A DNA stretch of 59,254 nucleotides from an uncultured Mucilaginibacter sp. (GTDB lineage Bacteria > Bacteroidota > Bacteroidia > Sphingobacteriales > Sphingobacteriaceae), in assembly GCF_946481715.1 (NCBI RefSeq), contig NZ_CAMLOV010000009.1:1-59254 (forward strand), read 5' to 3'. Numbering within the stretch: the first letter of the stretch is position 1; each line of letters begins with the position of its first letter. The position numbers and the translations under genes were made by a program. Of this stretch, positions 17,526 through 25,328 are shown piece by piece. The notes under the pieces were generated by a model, which was not told the DNA's origin, did no database searches, and saw only the letters and a list, made by a program, of their open reading frames with translations.

Positions 17526-17593
17526 GCCCCCCAACCCTCCCCGGAAGTTAGGGCTTAGAAAGTCTCCCCTGCCGGGGGAGATTTAGAGGGGGC
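17526..17593. repeat. Inverted repeat copy B flanking the dehydrogenase gene
   Basis: Same family as 16187-16271, with CCAACCCTCCCCGG at the left end and GGGGGAGATTTAGAGGGGGC at the right end. The last 20 bases are nearly identical between the two copies. Confidence 0.7.
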
Positions 17594-17610
17594 TTATTCA
17601 AAATTAAACA

Positions 17611-18498
17611 ATGAAAGTCCTTCCCTTTACCATACCGGTGCCGCATGGGCAAACCATTATTGTGCAAGAGGAAGCTTTGCCGCATTTTTACCCGCACCTG
17701 CACCGCCATGCCGAAATACAGGTAACCTGGATACAGGAAGGAGAAGGCATACTGCTGGCAGGCAACAGCATGCATGTGTTTAGCGGGAACGAGGTATTTG
17801 TATTGGGCGCAAACCAGCCCCACCTGTTTAAAAGCAGCCCCGAGTATTTTGCCGAAGGCAGCCAAAAACAGGTACGGGCCGTCAGCATATTTTTTAATCC
17901 GAATAGTAAACTGGCCGCGCTTTTTAACCTGCCGGAGATGCAAACGGTGAAAGCCTTCTTCGCCCAATGGCCAAATGGGTTTAAGGTTTCTGACGATAGC
18001 AAAAGCGTATTCTCCAGCCTGATAGAAAAGATACAACACGCCACAGGTGCCGGGCAACTGGCTGTGCTGATAGAGATGCTAAACATCATGAGCACTGCGG
18101 AAGGATTGATCCCCTTATCGTCAGAAAATGTTGCCTATTCGATGACGGATCCCGAAGGCGAGCGCATCGCCTCGGTTTATAACTATATTATGCACAATTA
18201 CAGCAGTGCCCTCACACTGGATGAAGTTGCGCGGCTTGCCCACCTCACGCCCAACGCCTTTTGCCGCTATTTTAAAAAACATACCCGTACCACCTTCATC
18301 GCTTTCGTAAACAAAGTACGGGTAAACGAAGCCTGTAAAATGCTGGTGAACGGTAGCCTTAACAATATTGCCGATGTGGCCTATAGCTGCGGGTTCAGCA
18401 GCATTACCAACTTTAATTACGTATTTAAAAACATAGCGGGGAAATCGCCGAGGGATTATATTAACGAGTACTCGGGCGCAATAAAATCTACGCGTTAA
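17611..18498 (+). CDS. AraC family transcriptional regulator
   Basis: A 295-residue regulator. The N-terminal half is a cupin-like sensor (HRHAEIQ near residue 32, and GNEVFVLGANQPH), and the C-terminal 100 residues hold two helix-turn-helix motifs (LTLDEVARLAHLTPNAFCRYF and NIADVAYSCGFSSITNFNYVF), the classic AraC/XylS signature. It is the last gene of the hydroxyproline block, in the same direction, so it is the probable local activator, possibly sensing hydroxyproline or a pathway intermediate. A binding site cannot be identified. The next gene is convergent and its stop abuts this one. Confidence 0.9.
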   Translation: MKVLPFTIPVPHGQTIIVQEEALPHFYPHLHRHAEIQVTWIQEGEGILLAGNSMHVFSGNEVFVLGANQPHLFKSSPEYFAEGSQKQVRAVSIFFNPNSKLAALFNLPEMQTVKAFFAQWPNGFKVSDDSKSVFSSLIEKIQHATGAGQLAVLIEMLNIMSTAEGLIPLSSENVAYSMTDPEGERIASVYNYIMHNYSSALTLDEVARLAHLTPNAFCRYFKKHTRTTFIAFVNKVRVNEACKMLVNGSLNNIADVAYSCGFSSITNFNYVFKNIAGKSPRDYINEYSGAIKSTR

Positions 18499-19437
18499 TT
18501 AGTTCGGCGTTTCGTAATAATAAATGGGGGCAAACACGCCTTCGCTGGTGGTATAATAACCTTTGCCGTCGGGCGTAAAACCAATAGCCTCGCCTTGTTT
18601 TTCTTGCTTATAGGGCAGTTCGTGCGGGGGGCGTTGCATGGCGTGCCAGGCAGGTTCGTTTGGCTGGCGCCGCCAGTAATAAACCTTCTCGTAGCTTTTT
18701 AAAAGTATTTTCATCCCGTCTTTAGATATATCGCCGGCGGTTATCCATTTAAAAGGTTTTATGCCTTTAAAAAATAGCTTCGCTCTAAGCGTCATGGTAA
18801 CGGTGTCGTCGTTTCGGTATTGCAGCGGGTAGGTATATACGCCAACCGTATCGCGGCGCTTGGTTACAATGTAAATAAGTTTTTCAATAGGGTCTATCAT
18901 CAGCGTTTCGCAATCCTTTGGCCCATCGGGGTATTGCAGGTTTATGGGCACAGGTATGGTATGGGCAATGCTATCTTTCCCCCAGCCTTTCTTTTCCTCG
19001 GCACGGTAAACGGTGATAAATTTACGGTCAGATCCATTGTCGCCAATATCTCCTATATAAACATAGCTTTTACCTTTCGCCGGGCCCGGGCCAACGGCAA
19101 TGTCTTCAAAGTCTAACGCGCCATGGCGTTGATTGTGGCCTTTATAATAAATAGTGCTGTGTAACTTGCCATCGGGTGTTATGGCGAAGAAACGGCTGGT
19201 ATCGCCGCTATCGTTATGTACGTAGTAAATCCCCGGGTTTATAGTAGATGCCGCTATGCCCGATGTTTCGTCCATCTCCTTATCCTGCAAACGCCCCTCG
19301 GGTTGCTGCTTTCTGTCGATAAGCCTGTGTTTGGCATAAGCGCCAATAAACATCAGGATAACAACGGGCACCAATATATTTAACTTTCTGCGGCGGCTCA
19401 TATCTTTGTAAGCATTAATAACATATAATCGTTTCAT
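18499..19437 (-). CDS. Membrane-anchored beta-propeller-like protein
   Basis: A 312-residue protein with one N-terminal membrane helix (residues 18-36; the start could instead be the Met at 19401). The extracytoplasmic part has SGIAAS, YYVHNDSGDT, ALDFEDIAVGPG and YIGDIGDN motifs, followed by repeated short strands, as in proteins related to the phytase-like esterase/propeller group. It should face the periplasm. No catalytic triad is evident. A -7-like TATTTTTG element lies at 19476-19483 on the minus strand. It is convergent with the AraC gene, so it is a separate unit. Ligand unknown. Confidence 0.7.
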   Translation of the reverse strand: MKRLYVINAYKDMSRRRKLNILVPVVILMFIGAYAKHRLIDRKQQPEGRLQDKEMDETSGIAASTINPGIYYVHNDSGDTSRFFAITPDGKLHSTIYYKGHNQRHGALDFEDIAVGPGPAKGKSYVYIGDIGDNGSDRKFITVYRAEEKKGWGKDSIAHTIPVPINLQYPDGPKDCETLMIDPIEKLIYIVTKRRDTVGVYTYPLQYRNDDTVTMTLRAKLFFKGIKPFKWITAGDISKDGMKILLKSYEKVYYWRRQPNEPAWHAMQRPPHELPYKQEKQGEAIGFTPDGKGYYTTSEGVFAPIYYYETPN

Positions 19438-19535
19438 ATATTATCAACTTCGCATAAAATTGGTGCATTGGTTAACAAAAATAACATAAAAAAGGCAATT
19501 GTTGGTATGCGGCCAAATATGCCCCTTTAAACGGG

Positions 19536-19571
19536 TATAAAAAAAGCTGCCCTGGTGTATGGGCAGCTTTT
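19536..19571 (-). terminator. Intrinsic terminator of the desaturase gene
   Basis: A perfect 11-bp stem (AAAAGCTGCCC with GGGCAGCTTTT, loop of 8) is followed on the minus strand by a T-tract, 18 bases after the desaturase stop codon. Confidence 0.85.
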
Positions 19572-19589
19572 ATATTTTTTTGCGGATGC

Positions 19590-20609
19590 TTAGGCAACCG
19601 CTTCGTTTTTTACATCAGCGCTCATTTCAATATCCGGTTTGCTTACATCTGTAATGGCAACACGGCCACGGTCGCGGCGCAATATCCGGTTAAATAAGGA
19701 GATCTCCCTGTCGAACAAAAACTGGAAAAACAGCTTGGTCCACGAGGTATGGTAGTACAAAGTATCGTAATGTTCAGAAGCCGTTTTCCTGATCTCGGGC
19801 AGTTTGTTCCAGGGGATTGAAGGGAAATCATGGTGCTCGTTATGGAAGCCTACGTTAAAGGCCACGGTATTTAAAGGGCCGTAGTAGCTGTAAGTTTCCT
19901 GTTCTACGCTATGGGTAAGGTAATGTTCCTGTATCCAGCGGGCGCCAAGCGGGTGAAGCCCTACCGAGAACGAGAAGCTCAGCAATAAAAATACCAACGA
20001 ATGCGCACCCATAAAATATACAATGGCCGCGGTAAATACCACCTGTATTAAAAAGTTGGTTACTATCCAGCCATCAAACGGGTGTATCTCGCGTAGGCGC
20101 GATAAACGGAACAGTTGGAAAACCGGGAAAAATAGCAGCCATAAGGCTTTGCCGAAGAATGAATTGCTGATCAGTTTAGCCTCCCAGCGGTTGGGTAGGT
20201 CGGCATCCAGTTCGTGCACGCCCTGAAACGAGTGGTGTTTGATGTGGTATTTCTCAAAAGAAATAGCGCTTGGCAATATCTGCGGCAAATTGGCAAACAT
20301 AGATGCCCAGCGGTTGGCATTACGGTTTTTAAACAGCAGCTGGTGCGTGCACTCGTGTATCATCACAAAAAGTGCATGGTCTGCAAAGGCACCTAATAAA
20401 TAAGCTGCACCTACCACCAGCCACCACGATTGATCGCGCAGCAGCCAAGCCATTACCACCTGGAAGGCTACCAACCCAATAATGGCGAATATGGTATTTG
20501 GGTTTTTTCCTATCAGTTTACGCAATTGAGGAAACTGTTTTAATATTTTTTTTGTCCGTATACGGTGCGGTTCAGACTCCTCTGAATATACAAAATCGGT
20601 TTTCTTCAT
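19590..20609 (-). CDS. Sphingolipid delta-4 desaturase-like membrane desaturase (DEGS family)
   Basis: A 339-residue di-iron membrane desaturase with three histidine boxes: HECTH (85-89), HIKHH (122-126) and HNEHH (256-260), and about four to six membrane helices. It resembles animal dihydroceramide delta-4 desaturase (DEGS1) along its whole length as I remember that protein: an N-terminal segment with DF-Y and PH-R-IL-P-L like the Lipid_DES domain, then FANLP, GLHP, the box ETYSYYGPLN and FNVGFHNEHHDFPSIP. Common fatty-acid desaturases lack the N-terminal domain and the ETYSYYGPLN box. Sphingobacteriaceae make sphingolipids, so it could desaturate a dihydroceramide. Monocistronic, with its own terminator. 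Substrate is inferred. Confidence 0.85.
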   Translation of the reverse strand: MKKTDFVYSEESEPHRIRTKKILKQFPQLRKLIGKNPNTIFAIIGLVAFQVVMAWLLRDQSWWLVVGAAYLLGAFADHALFVMIHECTHQLLFKNRNANRWASMFANLPQILPSAISFEKYHIKHHSFQGVHELDADLPNRWEAKLISNSFFGKALWLLFFPVFQLFRLSRLREIHPFDGWIVTNFLIQVVFTAAIVYFMGAHSLVFLLLSFSFSVGLHPLGARWIQEHYLTHSVEQETYSYYGPLNTVAFNVGFHNEHHDFPSIPWNKLPEIRKTASEHYDTLYYHTSWTKLFFQFLFDREISLFNRILRRDRGRVAITDVSKPDIEMSADVKNEAVA

Positions 20610-20800
20610 ATTAGGGTTAAAACGATGAAGATAAGGATAAGGTGCAACAAAATCTATTTAAATGTGATTTTTGATGATTTTTATTTGACAAAACACCTAT
20701 GCAATTTCTTTTTAAGCAAAAAATTTCCTCAATTTTAAATCAGGATTTGTGCTTACTTTTAAAGAATGTTATTAATTACCGTTTGAAAAACTATTAAAAT

Positions 20801-21214
20801 ATGTGGTGGATATACGCGCTGTTATCAGCACTTTTTGCGGCCCTTACGGCCATTTTTGCCAAGATAGGCATTAAGGGGGTAGATACCGACCTGGCAACGG
20901 CAATACGCACTGTGGTGATATTGCTAATAGCGTGGGCAATTGTACTTTATAAAGGCGCGGAGCACGGCATGGGGAGTTTAACAAAACTCAACTGGGCATT
21001 CCTCGCGCTGTCGGGCTGCGCAACCGGCTTGTCATGGATATTTTATTTTAAGGCCCTGCAAATGGGTAAGGTATCGCAGGTGGCACCGGTGGATAAGCTG
21101 AGCGTTGCCATCGCCATTATATTATCGGTAATATTTTTGGGCGAGCCGCTAACGTTAAAAACAGCATCGGGCGCGGCACTGATTATTGCCGGGACACTGG
21201 TGCTGATATTTTAG
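20801..21214 (+). CDS. EamA family transporter (single-domain DMT)
   Basis: A 137-residue membrane protein with four to five helices, one EamA domain (half the size of the usual ten-helix members), so it would work as a dimer. Features include the N-terminal MWWIYALLSALFAALTAIF helix, a conserved GLSWIFYFKAL segment and a GEPLTLKTASGAALI helix near the end. Family members export small metabolites. A TACTTTTA sequence 40 bases upstream resembles a -7 element. Substrate unknown. Confidence 0.82.
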   Translation: MWWIYALLSALFAALTAIFAKIGIKGVDTDLATAIRTVVILLIAWAIVLYKGAEHGMGSLTKLNWAFLALSGCATGLSWIFYFKALQMGKVSQVAPVDKLSVAIAIILSVIFLGEPLTLKTASGAALIIAGTLVLIF

Positions 21215-21280
21215 GAGATAAACAGCTTTAAACTCTTGACGGCTTTGCGCCTTTGCGAGCAATAAAATTACCATTAATTT

Positions 21281-21366
21281 GGGCGTTGCCTGTGGCACGG
21301 GCTTTCCACTCATACGGGCACAGGGCATTAGGCTCGGGCCGGTATCCGTTTCAATCCTTAACGCGA
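21281..21366. repeat. Dispersed repeat, GGGCGTT..CCTTAACGCG family, copy 1
   Basis: The sequence begins GGGCGTTGCCTGTGG, contains CGGGCTTTCC and ends AATCCTTAACGCG. A diverged copy with the same ends and orientation is at 42291-42392. It lies between the EamA gene and the outer-membrane protein gene. No convincing ORF. Confidence 0.55.
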
Positions 21367-21470
21367 CCCAGCGGTACCACATCTGTAACAATTCCGCAAC
21401 CTTACCAAAAACTCAGGTTTAATCCAATTTTCTTTGGCAGCTTTGTGGTTCTAAAAATATCAATCCTTTT

Positions 21471-23939
21471 ATGCGAACGGTACTCCTGTTACTTTTCTCC
21501 GCTATATTGTCCATCAGTACTTATGCTCAAACTACAGGCAAAGGCAAAATCGGTGGTAAAGTTACCGATGCTGTAACAAAGCAACCGGTTGATTATGCTA
21601 CCATATCGGTGTTTAAACAGGGTGCTGCCAGCCCTTTCAATGGTACCAGTACCGATGCAAAGGGGGTTTTTAGTATTGATAACGTTCCGGCGGGGGACTA
21701 TAAAGTAACCGTTGATTTTTTGGGTTACAAACGAACCACCATCGACCATGTATTGGTATCTGATGGCGGCAACACCCCGGCATTGGCCAATATTATGTTG
21801 GCGCCCATTCAAAACGAATTAACCGGCGTTACTATTACCGCTAAAGCACCCGTTATAGAAAACCGTATTGATAAAATGGTTTACAACGCCGCCAACGACC
21901 TTACCGCACAAGGCGGTGTAGCTTTGGATGTGCTAAAAAAAGTCCCCCAGGTATCGGTAGACCTTGATGGCAATGTGGAATTGCAGGGCAACGCCAACGT
22001 GCGCTTCCTTATCAATGGTAAACCGTCAAGCATATTTGGCGCCAGCCTGGCGGATGCATTGCAGGCCATCCCTGCCAGCCAGATAAAAAGCATAGAAGTG
22101 ATCACCAGCCCCGGCGCAAAATACGATGCGGCAGGCACGGGTGGTATCATCAATATTATTTTAAAAGATAGCAAGGTGCAGGGCATCAACGGAAGCATTA
22201 ACCTGGCCGCTGGCACACGGCTAGAGAATGGATCCTTCAACCTTAACGCACGCAAAAATAACTTTGGGGTGAACGCTTTTTTCAGCGGTAACGCGCAATT
22301 AAAAACAACAGGCTTAAGCAGCAATGCCCGTACCTCAACCAATCCAACTGAGAGTACCATTACTAACTTAACGCAAAACGGCAATAATACGCAGCGCCGT
22401 AGCGGGTACCAGTCGGGATTAAGTTTTAATTGGAGTATTACCCCTAAGGATGAGTTGACGGCATCGGTTGGGTTCAATCATTTTGGTAACCACAACAATG
22501 GTTTCAGCAGCCAGGAGGAATTGAAAAACACCACAGCCGGGGCGCCGATATACGATCTGCTGAGCAACCGCACATCTGATAGCCGTTTCCACGTAAATGC
22601 CACCGACCTGAGCCTTGCCTACAAAAAGCAGTTTAAAACAGAAGGGCAGGAGTTAGAGATACTGTACAGCACCAGTTACGGTAAAAACACCTTCTCGTAT
22701 TTTAACCAGCAGGATTACCTCAGCGGCGGCTACCCAACATCAGGCTCGCGCAGCAATAACCCGGGGGATGACAGGGAAACTAATATATCCGTGGATTATG
22801 CCCAGCCCTTCAGCAAAACATTTACGCTGGAAGGAGGCGCAAAAGCCGTTATAGAAAATTTGAAGAACGTAATTAATACAGATACTCTGCTGAACGACGG
22901 AACTTACATAAACAATGCCGGCCAAAGTTATGGCTTCAATTACAAGCGCAAGGTTTATGCGGGCTACCTCTCGGTTTCTACATCATTATTTCAGGGGTTT
23001 TTAGATGCCAAAGCAGGTATCAGGGACGAATACACCAACACCACTGCCGATTTCCCGGGCGTGGCAATACCGGGCTACAATACATTGGTGCCGTCGTTAA
23101 CCTTGTCGCACAAACTCAGCCAAACTTCGTCTATAAAGGCAAGTTATAACTACCGTATAGAACGCCCCGATTACGGCGACCTCAACCCCTTCTTCAACAT
23201 CAGCGATCCTCATAACATCAGCACAGGCAATCCCAACCTTAAGCCGGAATTGAGCCACGGTATAGAGTTAGGTTACAACCGCTCGTTCGATAGCGGCGCC
23301 AATATCTCTGTGGGTGGTTTTTACCGCCGCAACATAGATGATATTCAGCAATTTACCACTCGTTATGATAGCCTGGATATTAGCGGCCGTAAATATCCCG
23401 ATGTGCTTTTAAACCAGCGCAGCAACATTGGTACGCAAACTACTATAGGCGCTAACCTGTTTGGCTCAGTGCCTATTGGCCGGCTAAATTTGCGTAGTAA
23501 TATGTTCTTTGCCAGCCGTACCAACACCAATCCGGGGATATCGAAGGTAACCGGGCTGGCATACCGCATTAATTTGAACGCCAGCTACCAGTTTGCACAC
23601 AACCTTACTGCCGAGGCTTTCGCCAACTACAACTCTTCTCAAAAAAACCTACAGGGTACCAGGCCATATTTCTTTTTCTATAACTTCGCTATCCGCAAGC
23701 AGTTCATGAATAAAAAGGCAAGCCTTGGGCTACAGGCCGCTAACCCGTTTACGCATTATGTAACACAGCGGTCCACTACCTTCGGTACAGGTTTCAGCCA
23801 GGTAAGCATACGGCAGGTGCCGCTGCAATCCTTTGGTATTACATTGAGTTACAAATTTGGCAAGCTGGAGTTCTCTAAGGACAAAGAAAAAGACCGGGAA
23901 GATAACAATAATATGCCGCAGGGCGATGGCGGCAGATAA
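21471..23939 (+). CDS. Outer-membrane beta-barrel protein with carboxypeptidase-like domain
   Basis: An 822-residue TonB-receptor-like protein: signal peptide (1-18), carboxypeptidase-regulatory-like domain (about 25-110; GKIGGKVTDAVTKQPVDYAT), a plug-like region with ISSIEVI-type motif (QIKSIEVITSPGAKYDAAG near 205) and a barrel of the OMP_b-brl_3 type. It has no SusD partner, so it is not a classical polysaccharide importer; members of this group are often linked to peptides, metals or stress. It follows the EamA gene but is separated by a repeat and probably has its own promoter. The C-terminus is hydrophilic (DKEKDREDNNNMPQGDGG), unusual for a barrel, which normally ends in an aromatic residue. 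Ligand unknown. Confidence 0.85.
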   Translation: MRTVLLLLFSAILSISTYAQTTGKGKIGGKVTDAVTKQPVDYATISVFKQGAASPFNGTSTDAKGVFSIDNVPAGDYKVTVDFLGYKRTTIDHVLVSDGGNTPALANIMLAPIQNELTGVTITAKAPVIENRIDKMVYNAANDLTAQGGVALDVLKKVPQVSVDLDGNVELQGNANVRFLINGKPSSIFGASLADALQAIPASQIKSIEVITSPGAKYDAAGTGGIINIILKDSKVQGINGSINLAAGTRLENGSFNLNARKNNFGVNAFFSGNAQLKTTGLSSNARTSTNPTESTITNLTQNGNNTQRRSGYQSGLSFNWSITPKDELTASVGFNHFGNHNNGFSSQEELKNTTAGAPIYDLLSNRTSDSRFHVNATDLSLAYKKQFKTEGQELEILYSTSYGKNTFSYFNQQDYLSGGYPTSGSRSNNPGDDRETNISVDYAQPFSKTFTLEGGAKAVIENLKNVINTDTLLNDGTYINNAGQSYGFNYKRKVYAGYLSVSTSLFQGFLDAKAGIRDEYTNTTADFPGVAIPGYNTLVPSLTLSHKLSQTSSIKASYNYRIERPDYGDLNPFFNISDPHNISTGNPNLKPELSHGIELGYNRSFDSGANISVGGFYRRNIDDIQQFTTRYDSLDISGRKYPDVLLNQRSNIGTQTTIGANLFGSVPIGRLNLRSNMFFASRTNTNPGISKVTGLAYRINLNASYQFAHNLTAEAFANYNSSQKNLQGTRPYFFFYNFAIRKQFMNKKASLGLQAANPFTHYVTQRSTTFGTGFSQVSIRQVPLQSFGITLSYKFGKLEFSKDKEKDREDNNNMPQGDGGR

Positions 23940-23948
23940 TTTGAGGTA

Positions 23949-24020
23949 GAGACGCCATATTTTGCGTCTCCTGCATGCAGATCCGCCACGATTGTCCAAA
24001 GGCGCAATATTTTGCGCTTC
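23949..24020. repeat. Two hairpins of the GAGACGC/GCGTCTC type
   Basis: GAGACGC (23949-23955) pairs with GCGTCTC (23964-23970). A related second hairpin (AAGGCGCAATATTTTGCGCTTC, with mismatches in the stem) is at about 23999-24020. Short hairpins of this sort are common between Bacteroidota genes, and the first may help end the barrel-protein transcript. Confidence 0.55.
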
Positions 24021-24105
24021 TATACGGTTTAAATATAGCAAGGGCGCCGTATATTAAAACAAAACCAGCGTTTTTGTATTATTAAGGTATAAAGCAATTT
24101 CTGCC

Positions 24106-24300
24106 ATGAATACTGCTGCCAAACATTATAAGTTCATTAATAGCCGCACCGGGTATGTTATCTTCTATCATTCGGTTAACGCCGCGCTTACTGCCGACGA
24201 AATAAAGGCCGAGCTCGACAGAATAAAAGCACAGGTGGCCATTAAAAACGATATTTACGAAGGAACCGTTTATTGGGAAGAACTAAAGGACGAAGAATAA
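24106..24300 (+). CDS. Small hypothetical protein
   Basis: A 64-residue acidic protein with no signal peptide or cysteine. A mixed alpha/beta pattern is visible: YKFINSRTGYVIFYHSV strands, then the helix LTADEIKAELDRIKAQVA, then VYWEEL. It starts with an ATG after an AT-rich spacer, and its codon use resembles its neighbours, so I keep it as a real gene. I do not recognise a family. Confidence 0.6.
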   Translation: MNTAAKHYKFINSRTGYVIFYHSVNAALTADEIKAELDRIKAQVAIKNDIYEGTVYWEELKDEE

Positions 24301-24410
24301 CCCTCCGCCAAAAATTACAGCGACAAATTCTTGCTATCTCCAGGACAAAACAATTAAATTTATTTGCTGCTTATTAAACAGGCCTGCGCTTATGCAGACA
24401 TTGTTATTGC

Positions 24411-24447
24411 AAAATAAAAAACCCCCTCGCCTGTTGAAGCGCGGGGG
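24411..24447 (-). terminator. Orphan minus-strand terminator, possible end of a small RNA
   Basis: On the minus strand, CCCCCGCGC-type and GCGAGGGGG-type arms form a GC-rich stem followed by TTTTTTATTTT. No minus-strand gene lies upstream before 24680, so it may end an unannotated small RNA within about 24450-24600. No TAnnTTTG promoter is evident for it. The rest of the 24301-24680 spacer shows nothing else except the promoter element listed next. Confidence 0.5.
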
Positions 24448-24616
24448 CAAAAACTCACAACAATTGTTTAACCTTTCGGTCAATTCCTAACTGCAATGTG
24501 CGTTCTGGTTATATAACCAACTGCCCGATTGAAAGTTTTAAAGTTGGGCGATATTTTTAACCAATTTAAGAATGTGTAACAACCACTTTAATATACGCTA
24601 ATCAATTTAATGCCCT

Positions 24617-24624
24617 TATATTTG
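24617..24624 (+). promoter_or_regulatory. -7 element TATATTTG of the DUF2911 gene
   Basis: An exact match to TAnnTTTG, 57 bases before the ATG at 24681. I find no TTG at the usual -33 spacing. Confidence 0.5.
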
Positions 24625-24680
24625 CCAACAATAAATTAAACCATACGCGTTTATACTAAAACTAAAAAAACATTACCATT

Positions 24681-25196
24681 ATGATGAAGAGAACATTCCA
24701 GGTTAAGGCAGCAGCATTTTTTGTGTTTGCCTTGTTAATTTCGAGTTTTGCATTTGCACAGCAAAAACCCGCCAGCCCGCGCGATAGCATTAGTGCTAAA
24801 GTTGCAGGCTCTACCATTACTATTAATTACAGCAGCCCTTCGGTAAAAGGCCGCAAAGTATTTGGCGAATTAGAGCCTTATGGTAAAGTATGGCGTGCCG
24901 GCGCAAACGAGGCAACCACGTTTACTACCACTAAAGATATTACTGTAGAAGGCAAAACCCTGCCTGCCGGTACTTATGGCTTTTTTGCTATCCCAACTGA
25001 AACTACCTGGACTATCATCTTTAATAAAGTACCAAAGCAATGGGGTGCATTTAAATACGATGAAAGCAAAGATGCTTTGCGCGTAACCGTAAAACCGGTT
25101 GCTTCCGCAATGAACGAGCGTTTGGTTTACAAAATAAACGCAAAAGGCTTTTCGCTCAACTGGGATAAAATATCTGTCCCTGTATCGGTAAAATAA
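24681..25196 (+). CDS. DUF2911 domain-containing secreted protein
   Basis: A 171-residue exported protein (signal peptide ending near FAFAQQ) of the DUF2911 family. Conserved segments are [31 protein letters not shown] and [12 protein letters not shown], with a C-terminal beta region ([11 protein letters not shown]). The family is widespread in Bacteroidota; a molecular function is not established. It forms a single-gene unit with a promoter element upstream and a strong terminator downstream. Confidence 0.9.
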   Translation: MMKRTFQVKAAAFFVFALLISSFAFAQQKPASPRDSISAKVAGSTITINYSSPSVKGRKVFGELEPYGKVWRAGANEATTFTTTKDITVEGKTLPAGTYGFFAIPTETTWTIIFNKVPKQWGAFKYDESKDALRVTVKPVASAMNERLVYKINAKGFSLNWDKISVPVSVK

Positions 25197-25220
25197 TTTG
25201 TTGTGATAAAAAAATAGCGA

Positions 25221-25253
25221 GCCCCCCGGTTTTATGCCGGGGGGCTTTTGTTT
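25221..25253 (+). terminator. Strong intrinsic terminator of the DUF2911 gene
   Basis: A perfect 9-bp GC stem (GCCCCCCGG with CCGGGGGGC, loop of 7) followed by TTTTGTTTT, 25 bases after the stop codon. Confidence 0.92.
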
Positions 25254-25328
25254 TATATGAGCCACGCTGTTCCTTTCTCCTTTTACCTTTCCTCCTTTAT
25301 CCTTTAACCTATATATTTACCGCGTAAA

